Shown here in pieces: positions 5,981 to 6,117 of a stretch of 6,117 nt of DNA; position 1 is the first letter of the stretch; each line of letters begins with the position of its first letter. The notes beneath the pieces are model-generated. The model was not told the origin of the DNA and searched no databases. It saw only the letters and a program-made list of their open reading frames with translations. The stretch spans positions 1-6,117 of the forward strand of contig UQJC01000076.1 in NCBI GenBank assembly GCA_900541335.1, written 5' to 3'. Made by a program: the position numbers and the translations under genes. The stretch comes from an uncultured Prevotella sp. (lineage in GTDB: Bacteria > Bacteroidota > Bacteroidia > Bacteroidales > Bacteroidaceae).

Positions 5981-6117
5981 TTGATTAGACTGGACTTCCC
6001 CCCCTTCGAAATAACCAATCTTTTAGGGCTGAGCAAGCAACGTATCTCCAACATACGCCGTAACCTAAACCTCAAACTCTTTGGTGAAAAAGGAACCCGA
6101 AGCCTCAACTCACACGT
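5981..6117 (+). pseudogene. HTH fragment of a transcriptional regulator, no start codon, running off the window
   Basis: This frame reads LIRLDFPPFE, then ITNLLGLSKQRISNIRRNL and NLKLFGEKGTRSLNSH up to the window end. That is a LuxR/sigma-like helix-turn-helix with the recognition helix SKQRISNIRRNL, followed by the K-LF-(E/D)K-x-(A/T)-(R/K)-x-L ending seen at the C-terminus of many Bacteroidetes regulators that carry TPR repeats and a membrane helix. Here the HTH begins about 50 bases after the stop of the adaptor-like gene, with no ATG and no room for the sensor part. It is therefore a 5'-truncated remnant, or the rest of it was lost at an assembly or recombination junction. It is in the same frame as the preceding gene, with no stop between 5936 and 6117. 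Confidence 0.5.

Noticed and set aside
1..6117. CRISPR array, tRNA/rRNA genes, insertion sequences and GG-leader precursor peptide
   Set aside because: I looked on both strands and saw no regularly spaced repeats, no tRNA-like cloverleaf, no transposase frame and no small ORF with a double-glycine leader.

Overview
The window looks like a piece of a Bacteroidales (Bacteroides/Prevotella-type) genome. The evidence is a large outer-membrane receptor-like protein of a family typical of Bacteroidetes, the absence of recognisable Shine-Dalgarno sequences before all three main starts, and a terminal helix-turn-helix fragment of the kind found at the C-terminus of Bacteroidetes regulators. The genus cannot be fixed from the sequence alone.

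Layout, all on the + strand. (1) Bases 1-172 are debris at the window edge. Bases 1-51 are a second, diverged copy of the plug region of the outer-membrane gene that follows. It breaks off abruptly at base 52 and is joined to a proline/threonine-rich coding tail ending at 172. (2) Bases 173-295 are a leader with no confident promoter. (3) 296-3232 encodes a 978-aa TonB-dependent-receptor-like outer-membrane beta-barrel protein with signal peptide, N-terminal beta domain, plug and barrel. (4) 3232-5424 encodes a 730-aa ABC exporter with an N-terminal C39 (double-glycine leader) peptidase, overlapping the previous gene by one base (TAATG). (5) 5543-5935 encodes a 130-aa one-TM protein that resembles the two ends of an HlyD-type membrane-fusion adaptor without the middle. 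A short out-of-frame hydrophobic reading frame fills the gap before it and ends in an ATGA overlap. (6) 5981-6117 is the HTH fragment of a regulator with no start codon in view, running off the window.

Taken together, genes 3-5 look like a peptide-secretion operon. The C39-ABC protein would cleave a leader peptide and export the cargo across the inner membrane, the small protein could be a periplasmic adaptor, and the receptor-like barrel could be the outer-membrane component or a receptor for the product. No precursor peptide, modifying enzyme, full HlyD or TolC is visible here. The unusual points are the tight coupling of a TonB-receptor-like protein to a C39 exporter, an Asn where the C39 catalytic Asp is expected, the minimal HlyD-like protein, a long intragenic hairpin in the peptidase coding region, and truncated gene pieces at both ends of the cassette.
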